DNA of 64,000 bases from Dyella subtropica. Lineage in GTDB: Bacteria; Pseudomonadota; Gammaproteobacteria; Xanthomonadales; Rhodanobacteraceae. Shown here piece after piece: positions 34,605-43,073 of this stretch. The notes below the pieces were generated by a model. The model did not search any database. It saw only the letters and a list, made by a program, of their open reading frames with translations, and was not told the origin of the DNA. The stretch spans positions 1 to 64,000 of the forward strand of contig NZ_JAPDPD010000010.1 in the NCBI RefSeq assembly GCF_026283965.1, written 5' to 3'. Made by a program: the position numbers and the translations under genes. Positions within the stretch are counted from its first letter, which is position 1, and each line of letters starts with the position of its first letter.

Positions 34605-35972
34605 GATTTTCGTACCCATAGGCTGCGCGCTCGTCGGCGTCGTTATGAGCATGCCTCGTATCGTTGGATCGCCGAGAGTGGCGCGCAGGGCGGCTGGATC
34701 AGGGAGCGGAATCGCCGGAACTGGTTGGTCCAGTTCTGCCGGAATGCCTGTCTGGAGGTACGCTTGAACGTGGGTTTGCTGCATCAGTGACTGGTCGCGA
34801 CGCTCCGCCATATTGGCGGAATCGACCGGTGCCGAAGACAGAAATCCTTGTGTCATGACAAGGACCAGCAATAGCACTGGGATGCGTCGGACAAGTGCGG
34901 TGATCGGATGCGCGTTGGTCCAACCTGCCACGCGGATGCCGAACCATAGGTTGGCAAGCAGCCCCATGACAAGGATGTCAGTGTATCGGGGGGTAACCAC
35001 CGCCATGCCATGCCCTCGCGAGACGGCGATCTCGACGATCTGAACCGCCGTCCATGCCGCGAGGCCCAGCATCAGCACGTCCAGCGTGCCGTCCCAGCGT
35101 CGACGAAAAATCATCCACGCGCCGACGAGGGCAGGTAGCCAGATTAATACAGCTCCCGCTCGTGGGGACGACGCCGGCCACCCCGCAGTAATCAGCAATG
35201 CATGTATCAGCTCGCGGAAATCCTGAGCATGTAGTGCGGCCTGGTTGGGCAGTTGTGGCGTCAGCAAATAGCCGAAGGACGTCACCACCAGCAGGGCCGC
35301 ACTTGTGACCAGCGCGCGCGTCCACGGTATGCGACTGAGCCATGCGCGGCTCACCAGCACGAGGCCGATTGCCGGTCCGGCGACGATGCCGGGCCCCATG
35401 GTTAGTATGCTTGTCGCAGCGATGCCAACCATTACGACGAGATTGGCGATGCTTGGGCGACCAAATGCGGCAAGTCCGACCCCAGCCAGTGTACCGAGGA
35501 TCATTAGATAAAACTGGTTCTGAAAGGCCCCTAGTGTGTTTTCCCAGCCGTAAGGCAGTACGGCAATCGTAACGATGGCAAGAGCCATCAGCGCCTTCTC
35601 TTTGCGTGTGGCGTCAGATCGTCCAACGTACATCATCATCAAGCTCGGAATGAGCGCATAGAGGAAGGTGTTGAAATATTCTGTTCGCAGTACGGACCAG
35701 GTCTTCCCGGAGGCTTCGTAGAGCGCGATTGAGATGACGCGCGTGAACATAATCCGGTGTTCGTTCCAAGGGGCAACGAGATGCTGCCATGTCAGTTGCC
35801 CCTCGGCCCAAGGCTTCAGCAGGTAGAGCCCTTCGGCACCCCACTGATCCCAGTAGGGAACCTCGACGCCGTACAGGTGAACGTATGCTGCGTGCGCAAG
35901 AGCGGCGATGATGCATGTCATCACTGCAGCCAGAGCGGTCAGGCGACCGCCGATTCGGGCATATCTGGTCAT
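34593..35972 (-). CDS. Polytopic membrane protein, GT-C-like glycosyltransferase candidate
   Basis: A 459-residue protein with about ten hydrophobic segments. After the first segment comes the loop YWDQWGAEG, an acidic/aromatic motif in the position where GT-C glycosyltransferases hold the catalytic Asp. C-terminal 60 residues are soluble and Pro/Ala-rich. It faces the O-antigen operon in the opposite direction and is followed upstream by a GtrA remnant; gtrA-gtrB-type modification sets pair a flippase with such a polytopic transferase. The ATG at 35972 overlaps the remnant's stop by 4 bases. Modification of the O-antigen by a glucosyl- or acyl-like unit is inferred, not shown. Confidence 0.6.
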   Translation of the reverse strand: MTRYARIGGRLTALAAVMTCIIAALAHAAYVHLYGVEVPYWDQWGAEGLYLLKPWAEGQLTWQHLVAPWNEHRIMFTRVISIALYEASGKTWSVLRTEYFNTFLYALIPSLMMMYVGRSDATRKEKALMALAIVTIAVLPYGWENTLGAFQNQFYLMILGTLAGVGLAAFGRPSIANLVVMVGIAATSILTMGPGIVAGPAIGLVLVSRAWLSRIPWTRALVTSAALLVVTSFGYLLTPQLPNQAALHAQDFRELIHALLITAGWPASSPRAGAVLIWLPALVGAWMIFRRRWDGTLDVLMLGLAAWTAVQIVEIAVSRGHGMAVVTPRYTDILVMGLLANLWFGIRVAGWTNAHPITALVRRIPVLLLVLVMTQGFLSSAPVDSANMAERRDQSLMQQTHVQAYLQTGIPAELDQPVPAIPLPDPAALRATLGDPTIRGMLITTPTSAQPMGTKISAH

Positions 35973-36232
35973 GGCGCTATCCCCGTGCCATTCGTTGAAC
36001 GGAAAGAAAGGTGTTTGTGCTCGAAATAGCTGGTGACCACTGGAACGAGCACACCCGCGATGTGGGCGAGGGTCTCACGATGCCATTCTATGCCGGTGAG
36101 CGGCAGTAGCCATCGAGACAGCAACACGCTGACCGCAATGATCTGGAGAACGGCGGTGAGGTTGATGACGGAGGGTATCCCTTGGCCGCAGTGGCGGCAC
36201 GGCAACGAAGGCCGTGCCGCAATGCAAGCCAA
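35969..36232 (-). pseudogene. 5'-truncated GtrA-family flippase remnant
   Basis: The 58 residues that read like protein (from [14 protein letters not shown] through [22 protein letters not shown]) match the second half of a GtrA protein, including the closing helix with the basic-aromatic FR end. A complete GtrA has about 120 residues and four membrane helices; here only the last two remain. The preceding codons run through a hairpin directly after the etfA stop and have no family similarity. The next gene overlaps its stop by 4 bases. The N-terminal half has apparently been lost at the junction with etfA. Confidence 0.6.
36194..36220 (-). terminator. Hairpin after etfA
   Basis: GCGGCACGGC pairs with GCCGTGCCGC around a 7-base loop just past the etfA stop. 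No T-run follows. It also overlaps the first codons of the GtrA remnant, supporting the idea that this is etfA-side DNA. Confidence 0.5.
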
Positions 36233-37177
36233 TCAGTCGATGGCCGCTTCCAATTCCGGAATCAGCTTGAACAAATCGCCGACCAGGCCGATGTCGGCCA
36301 CTTCGAAAATCGGCGCCTCACCATCCTTGTTGATGGCCACGATGGTGCCGGCGTCCTTGATGCCGGTGAGGTGCTGGATGGCGCCGGAGATGCCGATGGC
36401 CATGTACAGCTCCGGTGCGATGATCTTGCCGGTCTGCCCGACCTGCATGTCGCTGGGCACATAGCCGGCGTCGACGGCCGCGCGCGAGGCACCCACGGCG
36501 GCGCCGATCTTGTCCGCGAATTTGTAGATGATCTCGAAGTTTTCCTTGGAGCCGACACCGCGGCCGCCGGACACCACCTTGCTGGCGCTCTGCAGGTCAG
36601 GGCGATCGCTCTTGCCCTGCAGCAGTTCGACGAAACGGGTGTGCGAGGGCAGCGCGGCGTCGACGGTGATGGCCTCGACAGGGGCGCTGCTGGCACTGTT
36701 GGCCGCCGCCGGCCACGATGCCGTGCGGATGGTGGCCACCACGGTGGAACCAGCGTCAGCCTCTACCGTAATGATGGCATTGCCTGCGTAGATTGGGCGC
36801 TTGAATGTGTGGCTGCCTTCCACGCTCATCACGTCACTGACCTGGCCCACGCCGAGCAGGGCGGCGACACGCGGCAGCACGTCCTTGCCGAAGGTAGTAG
36901 AGGGTGCGAACACGTAGCTGTAGCCAGCGGCGACCTTGGCGATTTGCGGGGCCAGCACGGCAGCCAGTGGATGCATGTTTTCCGCGCGTGTGATGGTGAG
37001 TACGCGGCTGACGCCTTCGATCTTGGCGGCCTCGGCGGCAATAGCATCGGCGCTATCACACAGCACCAGTACGTCAATTGCTTCTGGCTTGATGGCCGCG
37101 GCCGCGCTCACGGCGCGCGCAGTGGAGGAGTTGAGTTTGCCGCCCAGGTGTTCGGCAACGACGAGAATCTTGCTCAT
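36233..37177 (-). CDS. etfA: Electron transfer flavoprotein alpha subunit
   Basis: A 314-residue FAD-binding subunit that accepts electrons from acyl-CoA and other dehydrogenases. The C-terminal FAD domain contains [56 protein letters not shown] and [16 protein letters not shown]. etfB lies 21 bases upstream on the same strand. It forms the right border of the metB-etfA polysaccharide locus. Electrons pass to the quinone pool through the ETF:quinone oxidoreductase encoded at 43074. Confidence 0.96.
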   Translation of the reverse strand: MSKILVVAEHLGGKLNSSTARAVSAAAAIKPEAIDVLVLCDSADAIAAEAAKIEGVSRVLTITRAENMHPLAAVLAPQIAKVAAGYSYVFAPSTTFGKDVLPRVAALLGVGQVSDVMSVEGSHTFKRPIYAGNAIITVEADAGSTVVATIRTASWPAAANSASSAPVEAITVDAALPSHTRFVELLQGKSDRPDLQSASKVVSGGRGVGSKENFEIIYKFADKIGAAVGASRAAVDAGYVPSDMQVGQTGKIIAPELYMAIGISGAIQHLTGIKDAGTIVAINKDGEAPIFEVADIGLVGDLFKLIPELEAAID

Positions 37178-37198
37178 GTCTTGTCTCCCGTAGGCTGC

Positions 37199-37945
37199 TT
37201 AGAGCAGACCCTTCTGCTTCAGCGCTGCGACCAGTTCGGCCGCATCCTTCACCATCACGCCCTTGCTGCGCTTGGCTGGCGCGGCGTAGTGCGTGGTCTT
37301 GAGATGAGCGTTGTCCTCGAGGCCGAGCGAAGCGAACTCAATCGTATCAATCGGCTTGGATTTCGCCTTCATGATGTCCGGCAGCTTGATGAAGCGCGGC
37401 TCGTTGAGGCGCAGGTCGGTGGTGATCACTGCGGGCAGCTCTGCTTCGATTACTTCCAGGCCGGCGTCCACTTCACGGGTGACCGTAACCTTGCCGTCGG
37501 CGATCTCGACCTTGCTGGCGAACGTGGCCTGCGGGCGATCCCACAAGGCGGCTAACATCTGGCCGGTCTGGTTGGCGTCGTCGTCGATGGCCTGCTTGCC
37601 GAGGATGACCAGGCCCGGCTGTTCCTTCTCGATCAGCTTCTGGAACACGCGGGCGGCGGTGAGTGGTTGCACGGTATCAGTGGTCGTCACGTGGATGGCG
37701 CGATTGGCGCCCATGGCCAAGCCATTGCGCAGGTGAGCCGTCAAGTCGGCCGGGCCGATGCCCACGACCACGACTTCCTCGGCGACGCCCTTCTCTCGAA
37801 GGCGCAGCGCTTCTTCGAGCGCGATGTCATCGAACGGATTGGCGGAGAGCTTAACGCCATCCGTCACCACGCCCGTACCATCGGGCTTCACCTGGATGCG
37901 GACGTTGTAGTCCACGACACGCTTGTAGCCGACCAAAATTTTCAT
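37199..37945 (-). CDS. etfB: Electron transfer flavoprotein beta subunit
   Basis: A 248-residue subunit that pairs with EtfA and binds AMP. Typical pieces: KILVGYKRVVDYNVRIQVKP, DGVKLSANPFDDIALEEALRLRE, VVGIGPADLTAHLRNGLAMGA, LVILGKQAIDDDANQTGQMLA. The ATG at 37945 is chosen because AAGGA lies 7 bases upstream and the conserved N-terminus begins there; an in-frame start at 38005 adds a non-conserved basic stretch. First gene of the etfBA operon. Confidence 0.96.
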   Translation of the reverse strand: MKILVGYKRVVDYNVRIQVKPDGTGVVTDGVKLSANPFDDIALEEALRLREKGVAEEVVVVGIGPADLTAHLRNGLAMGANRAIHVTTTDTVQPLTAARVFQKLIEKEQPGLVILGKQAIDDDANQTGQMLAALWDRPQATFASKVEIADGKVTVTREVDAGLEVIEAELPAVITTDLRLNEPRFIKLPDIMKAKSKPIDTIEFASLGLEDNAHLKTTHYAAPAKRSKGVMVKDAAELVAALKQKGLL

Positions 37946-38049
37946 CAGCGGTTCCTTGAGTTGCCGGCGCCCACGGGGCGCTTGAACGTTTGTTTGAACG
38001 GGCATTCTAACCAGATTGGGGGTACCATGCGGGAGCGAATGGTGCCGTA

Positions 38050-38104
38050 CGCGGCCTGACTCGATGCATGATCGAGTCTCGCCACGAGGTGATACCAGGC
38101 CGCG
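38050..38104 (-). other. Nested stem-loops between etfB and the RgpF-type gene
   Basis: CGCGGCCTG (38050-38058) pairs with CAGGCCGCG (38096-38104), enclosing a second perfect stem GACTCGAT/ATCGAGTC around GCATG (38058-38078). It sits just after the stop of the RgpF-type gene and before the etfB promoter, so it is probably a 3'-end structure, perhaps with a regulatory role. Confidence 0.45.
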
Positions 38105-38108
38105 GTGC

Positions 38109-40949
38109 TCAGGGGGAGTCAGGACGTGTCATGACCTGCCCACGCCCGGTATATCCGTCGTCCACCGTGAGCTCTTCGCTCCACGCTCCGAGCTGCCAGC
38201 GCCCGGTGCCTGCGCAATGCAGAGGCACCTGCACGGCAAGCGCGGATGTGTCTAGATCGAGCATGTGCTCGCCAACGACATCCAGCAGGTCCGTGACAAA
38301 ATGTTCAGCGCCGAACTGCACTTTGCTGATGACTGTCCAGCGACGGCTATGTTCTTTGTCGTCGCGATACCGTGGAAAGAGTTCGGTGCCGTTCTGCTCG
38401 AAATGGGAAAACTGCCCCGACGGCGAGGTGAGTAACGATTCCAGCAGCAAGTGATGCTGCAGCACCGGTGCCTCCTTCGCCTCGCGCCGATCATCGTGGA
38501 AGCGGGCGACGGCCCATTGATCATCCGTCAGCACCTCGTCGATCTTGCGCGTTACTGCAAAGTAGGCGCCGCCCAGCGGCTCACCAGTGACGCGGGACAA
38601 TTGCGCCTGGATGCTACCCTCGTAGCCGACGTCCGCGACGATGGGCTGGTCACCATCCCTCACTTGTTCTTTCCAATAGGCCAGATATGCGGTGCGCTCG
38701 CGTTGGGCAATACCTGACAGTGTCGATGCCATGGGATGCAAGCGCTGGATTAGCTCGTCTGCCATTTCCGGCAAATACACCTCGTCGTCGAGGGTGGCCT
38801 CGCCTAGGGCTTGCTGCGCGGCCATAGCTACGTCGCGGCCAAGCCGGGAGTCTAGAAGGCCAAAAAAGGAGCCCGTGTATGGCTTGCGAAAGACGGGTGC
38901 CAAATCAGCGATGGAGCGCACGGCGGGCGTGTTGACGCCGCGGCGCGATGCGAGCAGATAACGCCCTTCGACGCTGGCGAGAGCGGGAACACGCTCCTGC
39001 ACGCGCTGATAGAGGCGATGCAGAAGGTAGCCCTCGCGGCTGAGAAACAAGATCTTCTTCGAGCCCCGTTGCAGCGCGTTTCGGGCCAGCCACGTGAGAT
39101 AGTCGGCTAGCAGTGGCCCAAGGACTACATAGCCGAATGTCTCGGGATGCTCGATCCGCACCGCCTGCGTAAACCACTGTGGTTGTTGGTCGCCCCATTG
39201 CGCGAGGTGATTAGCGACCAGTCCGAGCCAGAGTTCGTGCGACCAGCGGCCACGTTGTTCTGCTGACGGACGCAGGCTGCGCAGTGTCGGCACAACATCA
39301 AGGTAGGCCGCAGGGCGGAGGACGTGAACCGGAAAGAGCATGCCCGCATGTAACGGGCGCATGATGTCTGCGTGTTCGTTGTCTCCGATGTGCAGCCAAC
39401 GTTTTGGATCGGCGTGCTCCGCTGCCAGCAACGCGTGCCAGCCAGCATCGGTATCCTTGCGCCAACCGGTGTCGCAGGACACGTACAGCCGACTCAGCGC
39501 GTGGCCGATGGCTGCGGGTAGCAGCGCACGCAGGTCAGGCTCGGCGATATACATGTCTGACACGCCAACAATCTTTCGTTGTCGATCGGCGGCGAAGGAT
39601 TCGAGTGCGCCCATCAACTCCTGGCGAGGTTTGAGTAGGCGCCGTTCGGTAGCAAGTTCCAATGCCTTGATTGCGTCGACAACGTCGGCAGGCAGGGAGC
39701 TGTCTTCCTGCAGCGCTGCATAGATGCGAGTCAGGTCAACGTCCTTGCCGGTCCGTGCGCGTGCTCTCGCTTCGGCTTGCGTGCGCAGCGTGCCGAAATC
39801 GTCGATGCCGAATTGCTTGCGCACGAGCAGCGAAAGAAAGTCACGCGCACCATGTGCCGTGAGGAATGGCCGGAGGACCAGCGTATCAAAGACGTCGAAC
39901 GACAACCATGTCGCGTCCGTCGCAAAATAGTCGATCTTCTGGCGCAACGGTGCATCGAAATAGAGTTGGCGATTGCGTTCGCTTTCCTGCGTTAACGCCA
40001 GCCTGCCATCGGAGGGCAGGATGCCGACGAACATCCCCTGATGCCGGGTGACGAGGCAAAGCATGCGCTCGATCGCATGCTGCAAGGTGCCGTCGATCTG
40101 CCCCAGTTCCGGAGGGAACGAATCCATACGCAGACCAAGGTTAAACAAGGGGCGGAGCGCGCGGGTTCGCGCCCAGAACATGGAGCCAGCGGGGAAGTCT
40201 AGATAGTCCGCTGTGTCGATGTCGAAGCCGAGTTGCTCTGCTAGCCGTCGGCCCCATTCGGCGTTGCTGAGCCAGGTATGTCCCCACAAAGGAACGTTAG
40301 CGTAGCTCTCCGGATAAACGATGCCCAACTGCGGATTGGCCTGGAACATGCCGAAAATCCATGACAGTCGTTCCGGCGAACCAAGCAGCGATTCGAACAG
40401 ATGGCCGCGCCAGCCAAATTGGTCCTGGCCACCATAGAGGGACTTCTTCGTGTGGACATGGCAGATCAGATCGAGCGCGAGGATCTCTTCGCGGAAGGTG
40501 ACCAATAGCGGAGCGATGTCGCGCCCGCGGTTGGGCACAATGCGGACATGCAGTGCACTCAGCCGAGGCAGAGCAGAGAGGCTGGCCTCGGCTTGTGCGC
40601 GGGCGGCATCATCGACCACCGACACCATCAGGGTGTAAGGGAGAGGAATGCGCGTGAGGTATCCGGCCAATTCCTCGAGCAGGTCGGGGTAGAACACATG
40701 CGCCATCACACCGATGCTGAATTCCACATGGGCGAGCGGGGCGGCAAGGTTCAGCGCCATCGTATCCGGCGGCGGAAGCGCAGCGTTGCGTTGCTGCGCC
40801 GCGCGAATACGCCAGAGGAGACCGCGCAGACCTAGTGCCCGGACTACCTTGAGACTTCGGGTGGCGACGGACCGAATACCCGCCAAGCCACCGCCGTGAC
40901 GGTGAATAGCATCACGAAGAAACATTGAAAGTTTGGCGAGCGACGGCAT
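38109..40949 (-). CDS. Large rhamnan-synthesis (RgpF-like) / HAD-domain protein
   Basis: A 946-residue protein. Residues about 70-330 are an RgpF-type glycosyltransferase-like domain (VPNRGRDIAPLL at 138-149, HVHTKKS at 164-170, YPESYANV). A HAD-like domain follows from about 345: motif I FDVFDTL at 351-357, GVSDMYI near 459, and HIGDNEHADI near 513. The last 350 residues (ILFLSREGYLLHRLYQR, VADVGYEGSIQAQL, FAVTRK) form another conserved unit found in such chimeric polysaccharide proteins. With rmlBACD nearby, it probably builds or modifies rhamnose-containing glycan. No membrane segment is obvious. The N-terminal VRALGLRGLLWRIR motif is shared with the next gene's product. Confidence 0.75.
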   Translation of the reverse strand: MPSLAKLSMFLRDAIHRHGGGLAGIRSVATRSLKVVRALGLRGLLWRIRAAQQRNAALPPPDTMALNLAAPLAHVEFSIGVMAHVFYPDLLEELAGYLTRIPLPYTLMVSVVDDAARAQAEASLSALPRLSALHVRIVPNRGRDIAPLLVTFREEILALDLICHVHTKKSLYGGQDQFGWRGHLFESLLGSPERLSWIFGMFQANPQLGIVYPESYANVPLWGHTWLSNAEWGRRLAEQLGFDIDTADYLDFPAGSMFWARTRALRPLFNLGLRMDSFPPELGQIDGTLQHAIERMLCLVTRHQGMFVGILPSDGRLALTQESERNRQLYFDAPLRQKIDYFATDATWLSFDVFDTLVLRPFLTAHGARDFLSLLVRKQFGIDDFGTLRTQAEARARARTGKDVDLTRIYAALQEDSSLPADVVDAIKALELATERRLLKPRQELMGALESFAADRQRKIVGVSDMYIAEPDLRALLPAAIGHALSRLYVSCDTGWRKDTDAGWHALLAAEHADPKRWLHIGDNEHADIMRPLHAGMLFPVHVLRPAAYLDVVPTLRSLRPSAEQRGRWSHELWLGLVANHLAQWGDQQPQWFTQAVRIEHPETFGYVVLGPLLADYLTWLARNALQRGSKKILFLSREGYLLHRLYQRVQERVPALASVEGRYLLASRRGVNTPAVRSIADLAPVFRKPYTGSFFGLLDSRLGRDVAMAAQQALGEATLDDEVYLPEMADELIQRLHPMASTLSGIAQRERTAYLAYWKEQVRDGDQPIVADVGYEGSIQAQLSRVTGEPLGGAYFAVTRKIDEVLTDDQWAVARFHDDRREAKEAPVLQHHLLLESLLTSPSGQFSHFEQNGTELFPRYRDDKEHSRRWTVISKVQFGAEHFVTDLLDVVGEHMLDLDTSALAVQVPLHCAGTGRWQLGAWSEELTVDDGYTGRGQVMTRPDSP

Positions 40950-40964
40950 TGGTCCGGTCTCGCC

Positions 40965-42956
40965 TCAGTGGGTTGGTGGCTCTAGCGCGCGCTCCAGGGC
41001 CTGATAGGCGAGGCGCGAGGAAAAGTGGCGTTTTACATTGTCGATGGATGCGGCCGAAAGGCGGCACCACAGATCGCTATCCTGTTGGAGCAGGCGCGCG
41101 GCATGCGCGAAACCGTCCGCGGTGTCGGCCAGCAATACATCCTGGCCCTGTTCCAGATGCATGCCCTCAACCGCCAATGGCGTGGCAATCACGGGCACGC
41201 CATAGCTCATCGCCATGTTGATCTTGCCCTTCACGCCAGCGCCGAAACGCAGTGGCGCGAGTGACGCCAATGCACCATCCAGCCAAAGAGCAAGATCGGG
41301 AACACGGCCATGCAGTTCCAGTCCTGGCGTATTGAATTCATCTCGAGCCGCATCAGGCATGTCACCGAGCACATGCACGCGCGCGTCGGGCAGTTGCAGG
41401 CGAAGGGCTGGAAGGATATCTGAGGCGATCCAGCGAACGGCGTCAGCATTGGGCGGATGGCCGAAGCCGCCGATGAAGACGAAGTCGCGCCGTGTCGCGT
41501 GTGGCTGCCGACAGCCGTGCACCTCATGGATGTTCGACAGCAGCTCGACCTTTGCATGCGGAAGTTCGGCGGCAAGCAGGGCCTGCTCGTGCGGACTCAC
41601 TACTAAGGTCACATCGCATTGTGCGATGAGCGCCAGTTCGCTATTGCGTGAGGCCTGTGCCTGACGAGCCATCGCAGCGCTGCCGCTTAACTCGGCAGCG
41701 CGCCGTTCGCGAAGGAAGTGTAGGTCCACGGTGTCGAACAACAAGCGTGCCTTGGGTGCCAGTTTGCGCGCCAACGCTACGTATTGGCCAGCGACAGTGT
41801 GACGGCAGAGCATAACGGCGCGGAGCTCGTGGCCATGCGCTCTCAGCCAGTGCGGCAGGTCGGAAACCCAGGGGCGGCACAGGACCTCGGTCCCCAGTGC
41901 ACCGAGTGCGCGGATTTCCTCGTCGGTCGCGCGCCCATCGTCCGGAAGAAACGACACGGCCCAACCCTGTTCGTCGAGCAGTCGGAGAATGGCGCTCAGT
42001 CGCAGCGAACCCGAGTCGCGTGTGGGTTCGGGCGTCATGCTGTCGACAACGAGAACGCGGCCCCGGCGACGCCAGCGCATTGCGCGCAGCAACGAGGTGC
42101 CCACTGGGGGCTGGGCGCATAAGGCGTCCTCCCACTTGGTAACGAACGTCGCCTGATTCGTCACCTGATGGCGCTTTATGCCGACATGCAAGTCGGTGCC
42201 CGCGCTGATGCCCTCGCAATGGATGATGGTGCTGGAAGGCTCGTAATAGACCTTCAGACCTAGCCGTCGCACGGCGAAGGCTAGGTCGGTATCCTCGTAA
42301 TAGGCTGGCGCATAGCGCTGGTCGAAACCACCGACCTGTTCGAACACATTGCGGCGGATCATCAGGGACGCGCCACTGACGTAATCCACTTCCCGGCGAT
42401 AGCGCCATGCGGGCGCATCGCGTTGTTCAAATCGCCCTGAGGTCCAGCAGCTACCATCGGCGAACACGAGGCCACCCGCTTCCTGCAATCGTCCGTCGGG
42501 ATAGACGAGCCGGCTGCCTGCGATGCCGCAGTCGTCGCGGTCGCCAAAACAGCCTAGTAGGCCATCGAGCCAGTTCGGCATGACCTGCGTGTCGTTGTTG
42601 AGGAACAGCAGGAACTCGCCGCGCGCAGTGGCCGCTCCGGCATTGCAGCTGCCGACGAAACCAAGATTGCGCTCGTTTCGCAGCAAGCGCAGGCCATCGA
42701 CATGCGCCAGTCGTGCGACCGAGTCATCGGGCGAGGCGTCGTCGATGACAATGACTTCGAACGGAGCTTCCGGCGCGTACTGCGCGACGGAGCGGAGGCA
42801 GGCCAGCGTGTACGTCACTTTGCCGTGGATGGGGATAATCACCGAAACCAGCGGCTGATTCGAGACGGGCAGCGCGAACGGTTTGAACGGTACATCGAGT
42901 GGTTCGATGTGCAGCGAGTCGTCGAATGTGGGACGACGCTCGAATTCCTGTCGCAC
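40965..42956 (-). CDS. Two-domain glycosyltransferase (GT2 + GT4)
   Basis: A protein of at least 663 residues. An N-terminal GT2 domain (PLVSVIIPIHG, VIDDASPDDS near 70-79, LNNDTQ near 119-124, YYEDTDLAF) is followed from about 305 by a GT-B/GT4-type domain (LLFDTVDLHFLRERR, DFVFIGGFGHPPNADAVRW, PLRFGAGVKGKINMAMSYGVPVIATP). The given start is GTG at 42956, but the frame remains coding-like for 39 more codons up to the etf-QO stop (RLTWRFKRLNYALQRFRG, GWRDTLARVRQ), with no ATG, GTG or TTG. A CTG at 43058, 8 bases behind GAGG, is the best upstream start. It lies 15 bases before the RgpF-type gene, in one operon. Confidence 0.85.
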   Translation of the reverse strand: MRQEFERRPTFDDSLHIEPLDVPFKPFALPVSNQPLVSVIIPIHGKVTYTLACLRSVAQYAPEAPFEVIVIDDASPDDSVARLAHVDGLRLLRNERNLGFVGSCNAGAATARGEFLLFLNNDTQVMPNWLDGLLGCFGDRDDCGIAGSRLVYPDGRLQEAGGLVFADGSCWTSGRFEQRDAPAWRYRREVDYVSGASLMIRRNVFEQVGGFDQRYAPAYYEDTDLAFAVRRLGLKVYYEPSSTIIHCEGISAGTDLHVGIKRHQVTNQATFVTKWEDALCAQPPVGTSLLRAMRWRRRGRVLVVDSMTPEPTRDSGSLRLSAILRLLDEQGWAVSFLPDDGRATDEEIRALGALGTEVLCRPWVSDLPHWLRAHGHELRAVMLCRHTVAGQYVALARKLAPKARLLFDTVDLHFLRERRAAELSGSAAMARQAQASRNSELALIAQCDVTLVVSPHEQALLAAELPHAKVELLSNIHEVHGCRQPHATRRDFVFIGGFGHPPNADAVRWIASDILPALRLQLPDARVHVLGDMPDAARDEFNTPGLELHGRVPDLALWLDGALASLAPLRFGAGVKGKINMAMSYGVPVIATPLAVEGMHLEQGQDVLLADTADGFAHAARLLQQDSDLWCRLSAASIDNVKRHFSSRLAYQALERALEPPTH

Positions 42957-43073
42957 TCGGGCAAGCGTGTCACGCCAGCCGCGCAGCGCGACGCTGCCGC
43001 GGAAACGCTGCAGCGCATAGTTTAGGCGTTTAAAGCGCCAGGTCAGTCGAGCGGACAGCGCAATGTCCTCACA

